Below, piece after piece: positions 61,094 through 64,000 of a DNA stretch of 64,000 nucleotides. A program made the position numbers and the translations under genes. The DNA is taken from NCBI RefSeq assembly GCF_000422585.1, contig NZ_KE383881.1:50205-114204 (forward strand), read 5' to 3'. This DNA is from Hugenholtzia roseola DSM 9546 (GTDB lineage: Bacteria > Bacteroidota > Bacteroidia > Cytophagales > Bernardetiaceae). Every line of letters begins with the position of its first letter. Within the stretch, counting starts at the first letter, position 1. The notes below the pieces were generated by a model that saw only the letters and a list, made by a program, of their open reading frames with translations, had not been told where the DNA came from and made no database searches.

Positions 61094-61693
61094 ATGGATT
61101 ATAAAAGCATTACAGAAAATATAATTGACTTGAAAAATGCAGATTTAGCATTAAGGGAGAAACTGGTTCAAAGCCGACAACTTAGTAATGGTTATAACGA
61201 AGAAATGAAAGAGTTGCATAACAGAAATGCTAAAATATTAAGCAACATAGTAGACAAAATCGGCTATCCGACAATCGACAAAGTTGGTAAGGAGGCTAAC
61301 GAAGCAGCTTGGTTGGTAATACAACATTCTGTCGGACAACCTGAATTTATGAAAAAATGTGCAAAACTGTTGGAAAAAGCTGTTAGTGAAAACAAAGCAA
61401 ATCCGAAAAGTTTAGCGTATCTAACCGACCGAATCGCAGTTTTTGAAGGTAAGCCACAACTTTACGGAACTCAATTTGATTGGGACGAAAACGGAAACCT
61501 TAGCCCTAATATATTTGACGACTTAACCAAAGTAAATGAAAGAAGAAAATCAATCGGACTTAACACACTTGAAGAACAAACAGAAATAATGAGAAAACAA
61601 GTAATAAATGAAAATCAATCTCCACCGAAAGACTTTGAGAAGAGAACGCAAGAAATTGAACAATGGAGAAAAAGTGTCGGATGGACGAAGTAA
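61094..61693 (+). CDS. DUF6624-type protein
   Basis: The 199-residue protein matches the DUF6624 pattern: KIGYPTIDKVGKEANEAAWLVIQHS (about 56), a helix LEKAVSENKANPKSLAYLTDRIAVFEGKPQLYGTQF (about 94), then DENGNLSP and a lysine-rich end. The function is unknown. There is no signal peptide. Codons such as CGA and AAT-rich runs differ from the surrounding housekeeping genes, which is a hint of recent acquisition but not proof. The following AlbA_2/ATPase gene starts 170 bases later on the same strand. Confidence 0.8.
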   Translation: MDYKSITENIIDLKNADLALREKLVQSRQLSNGYNEEMKELHNRNAKILSNIVDKIGYPTIDKVGKEANEAAWLVIQHSVGQPEFMKKCAKLLEKAVSENKANPKSLAYLTDRIAVFEGKPQLYGTQFDWDENGNLSPNIFDDLTKVNERRKSIGLNTLEEQTEIMRKQVINENQSPPKDFEKRTQEIEQWRKSVGWTK

Positions 61694-61863
61694 AGACAGC
61701 CGCCAACACAAATTTTTCGTCAGGCGTGACGCGTTTCTGCATTTACACCTGAAAAACTTTTGTATATTAGCCGAGTGCAGGTGCGTTTTGTTTCGCTCGA
61801 AGGCAAAGCCAAAAAGTTTAGTGGCAAGTGTAATAATAAATATCAAAAAAATAAATTTTAAAA

Positions 61864-63813
61864 ATGACTTACTCAATAGATTTAAAAGAACTCGCAACGC
61901 GAGAAAGTGAAAAAGTAGAGTGGAAAAAAAATGGTGATGACAAAGAAATTGTCAAATCAATCGTAAAAACCATTTCTGCTTTTGCTAATGATATTTCAAA
62001 CTTTGGTGGTGGGTACGTGGTTTGCGGTGCAAATGAAACTAAAGATGAGTATGGCTTTCCTAAACTCGAATATACAGGGCTATCTGCCAACAAATTAAAA
62101 GAAATTGAAGGTAGGGTATTAAAATATTGCAGAGACAATGTGAGTCCCCCTGTTGTGCCTATTGTCCAAGAATTAGAAAATCCTGAAAATAGTGATACAA
62201 GGATTTTAATTTTTATTGTATTGGGAACATCAGAGGCACATTCTTATAGAGATGGAGAAAGCAGTGCCTATTACGTGCGAGTGAGCAGAGAAACAAGAGA
62301 AGCCCGCAATGGGGTTCTTACGCAACTTTTAGTGAAAAAACAAAAATTAGAATATTTCGATAAAAAAATGCACCCTACTGCGACTGAAAGCGACATAGAT
62401 GTTCTTTTATTTCGGGATTGTATGCAGGAAATGGGACTACTTTTTCCTGATAAATCCTTAGAAGATTATTTTTCAGATAAGGAACAGATAGCGGAGTTGG
62501 TATCCCCTTTATTTAGACGGGGTGGATTAGATAGCGTGTTGCGCCCAAGAAATTTTACACTTTTATTATTCGGCAAAAAATCCTCTATTACTGTCAATTT
62601 TCCTGATGCACACATTGTATTTTCTATTTATAGTGGAACAGACAGAAGTGCCACGACTGCTGAGAGGCACATTTTGACAGGTTCAATTATCGAGCAAGCG
62701 AGAAAATCAGTAGAGCTTTTGAATGCTCAGGCTTACACTGCATTTGACAAAACTAACGCAAAGCCAAATCAAGTAAAGTACCCCATTAGAGCCTTGCAGG
62801 AGGCTGTTATCAATGCTATCGTTCATCGAAATTATGAAATACCTGAACCTATTAGAATTACTGTATTTTCTGATAGAATTGAAATTATGTCGCCGGGTGA
62901 ACTCCATTGGGGAGTTGATAAAGAAAAATTTTTAAGCGGTAAAGCAAGTCCTAAGTGGAGAAACCAAAGTTTTGCTTATTTATTTAATAAACTACAACTT
63001 GCTCAATTCGAAGGGCAAGGTATTCCGACTATTTTCCGAACAATGAAAGAAGAAGGCTGCCCAAATCCGACCTTTGAAATAGGGACGGATAGCATCACTT
63101 GTATCCTGCCTGCACACCCAAGACATCGTATTGTAAGAGAATTGCAAGAAATACAGGACAAAATTATTTTAGGAAAATTGGACGAAGCAAAACAACAAGC
63201 TTTGCATTTATTAGATACAGATTTATATAATTTTAGAACTCTTGATTTGTATTGTGAAATTGTAGCAAAACAGAAAAAACCACAAGAACTTTATGAATTT
63301 ATTTCTAATAAAAATTTAGATTTTTATTCACTTAATCCTAATACCTTAATAAACATTGCAGAAATATTAACTTTTCAAAAGGAAGATAAAAACTATGAAC
63401 TTTTAGCCAATAGAATACTCTCTGTTGCATTATCAGGCAAAATAGAAGAAAGCCAAGTGGTAAAAGCAGTCGTCAGTCTAAAAAAAGTAGGTACGCCCGA
63501 AGACGTAATTAAATTCGTTGGAGATATTTTTTCAAAATATCCTTCTTTAACCACTAATGCAACATTATTCGAAAAAAGGGCTACCGCAAAAATGGATTTA
63601 GCAAAAAGTTGTATTAATACAGGTAAAAATTTCAAGAGTAGTTCAAAAACTAAATCAAGAGCTTGGGAACTTTGTCGGCAATTATTAGCCGAAGCAGAGA
63701 AAGATTTATCAAAAGCCTTAGAATTTGCAGATAACCACAATGAAAAATCCTTTATAGAAAACCATATTACCTTTTTAGAAAAGATGAAAAAAACTTCTCA
63801 AAAACCTCGCTAA
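61864..63813 (+). CDS. AlbA_2 (Schlafen-like) and HATPase domain protein
   Basis: The 649-residue protein opens with an AlbA_2 nucleic-acid-binding domain (about 10-135): ESEKVEWKKNGDDKEIVKSI, AFANDISNFGGGYVVCGANE, YYVRVSRETREA. Residues about 240-420 are a GHKL-type ATPase (ALQEAVINAIVHRNYEIP, DRIEIMSPGELHWG, FEGQGIPTIFRTMKEEG). The last 220 residues are helical and TPR-like. Proteins of this layout occur as putative transcriptional regulators and, in some bacteria, in defence-related loci. The role here is not known. It runs in the same direction as the DUF6624 gene. Confidence 0.85.
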   Translation: MTYSIDLKELATRESEKVEWKKNGDDKEIVKSIVKTISAFANDISNFGGGYVVCGANETKDEYGFPKLEYTGLSANKLKEIEGRVLKYCRDNVSPPVVPIVQELENPENSDTRILIFIVLGTSEAHSYRDGESSAYYVRVSRETREARNGVLTQLLVKKQKLEYFDKKMHPTATESDIDVLLFRDCMQEMGLLFPDKSLEDYFSDKEQIAELVSPLFRRGGLDSVLRPRNFTLLLFGKKSSITVNFPDAHIVFSIYSGTDRSATTAERHILTGSIIEQARKSVELLNAQAYTAFDKTNAKPNQVKYPIRALQEAVINAIVHRNYEIPEPIRITVFSDRIEIMSPGELHWGVDKEKFLSGKASPKWRNQSFAYLFNKLQLAQFEGQGIPTIFRTMKEEGCPNPTFEIGTDSITCILPAHPRHRIVRELQEIQDKIILGKLDEAKQQALHLLDTDLYNFRTLDLYCEIVAKQKKPQELYEFISNKNLDFYSLNPNTLINIAEILTFQKEDKNYELLANRILSVALSGKIEESQVVKAVVSLKKVGTPEDVIKFVGDIFSKYPSLTTNATLFEKRATAKMDLAKSCINTGKNFKSSSKTKSRAWELCRQLLAEAEKDLSKALEFADNHNEKSFIENHITFLEKMKKTSQKPR

Positions 63814-64000
63814 ATAGACTACCTGCCCACAATGTTATGTTTGCGAACAGAAAGTCAGCGAAGCTAATTGTAAATCGGCGAAGCCAAAAGGCAGGCTAAT
63901 GTGCTAATTTAGGCTTTTGTGCTTTCTATAAACTTTGTGCGTAGGGCAAGGAAAGTGCTATCAAACTCACCCTTTGCAAATATTTCCCGTCAGCGGTCAG
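63814..64000. other. Terminal 187 bases after the AlbA_2 gene
   Basis: No gene is seen. Two GCGAAGC direct repeats lie about 22 bases apart (about 63857-63885), and a CCGTCAGCGGTCAG end runs off the window. No strong terminator hairpin is visible. Confidence 0.4.

Noticed and set aside
61694-61863. Integron-like cassette boundary after the DUF6624 gene
   Set aside because: A short CGTCA/TGACG stem is present, but no attC consensus core or integron integrase can be identified.

Overview
The window looks like a chromosomal segment of a gliding-type Bacteroidota bacterium, probably from the Cytophagales side of the phylum. The evidence is family content: a giant secreted protein with a type B T9SS (gliding-motility-associated) C-terminal domain, a subtilase with a type A T9SS tail, a SiaB-family kinase, and 7TMR-DISM and DUF4920 proteins. 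Upstream regions also carry Bacteroidota-type promoter elements (TTTG, 19 bp, TAnnTTTG) and few obvious Shine-Dalgarno sites. The genus cannot be fixed from sequence alone. I saw no rRNA, tRNA, CRISPR array or intact insertion sequence.

Layout. 1-3.9 kb: tail of an Rpn-type nuclease, then on the minus strand DUF2167, a SiaB-like kinase, PlsC and a MoxR ATPase. 4.0-10.1 kb: a minus-strand defence block with the DarT/DarG toxin-antitoxin pair, an unrecognised 267-residue gene directly ahead of darT, and a single-chain restriction-methylation enzyme. 10.4-19.3 kb: the 1888-residue SBBP/PKD adhesin-like protein, a DISM-SpoIIE phosphatase and a hydrolase. 19.9-28.1 kb: hemF, a DUF4920 lipo- or periplasmic protein, a flavin/2Fe-2S reductase, agmatine deiminase, upp, a PAS histidine kinase and a TrmN6-type methyltransferase. 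28.3-33.0 kb: rho with a very long upstream gap, then a desaturase-hydrolase pair. 33.1-43.6 kb: half transketolase, RavA-like ATPase, a glycosyltransferase, a 2OG oxygenase and methyltransferase pair, an M16-fold protein without the zinc motif, an XRE regulator, a glycerophosphodiesterase, a sugar nucleotidyltransferase and a STAS-like protein. 43.7-52.4 kb: sbcC, proS and uvrA. 52.6-54.8 kb: a type II restriction-modification pair. 55.2-64.0 kb: a coiled-coil secreted protein, a T9SS subtilase, a 46-residue membrane protein, a SUMF1-fold protein, a DUF6624 protein and an AlbA_2/ATPase protein.

Working links. Three blocks are likely anti-phage or DNA-conflict functions (4.0-10.1, 52.6-54.8 and possibly 61.1-63.8 kb). 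The SiaB kinase, SpoIIE phosphatase and STAS-like protein are members of families that form partner-switch signalling circuits, although they are scattered here. Intergenic DNA is seeded with a mosaic family of palindromic repeats of about 90-150 bp: eleven copies or fragments, almost all just past the 3' end of a gene, with two alternative central modules. The best candidates for something undescribed are the third gene of the darTG operon and this repeat family.
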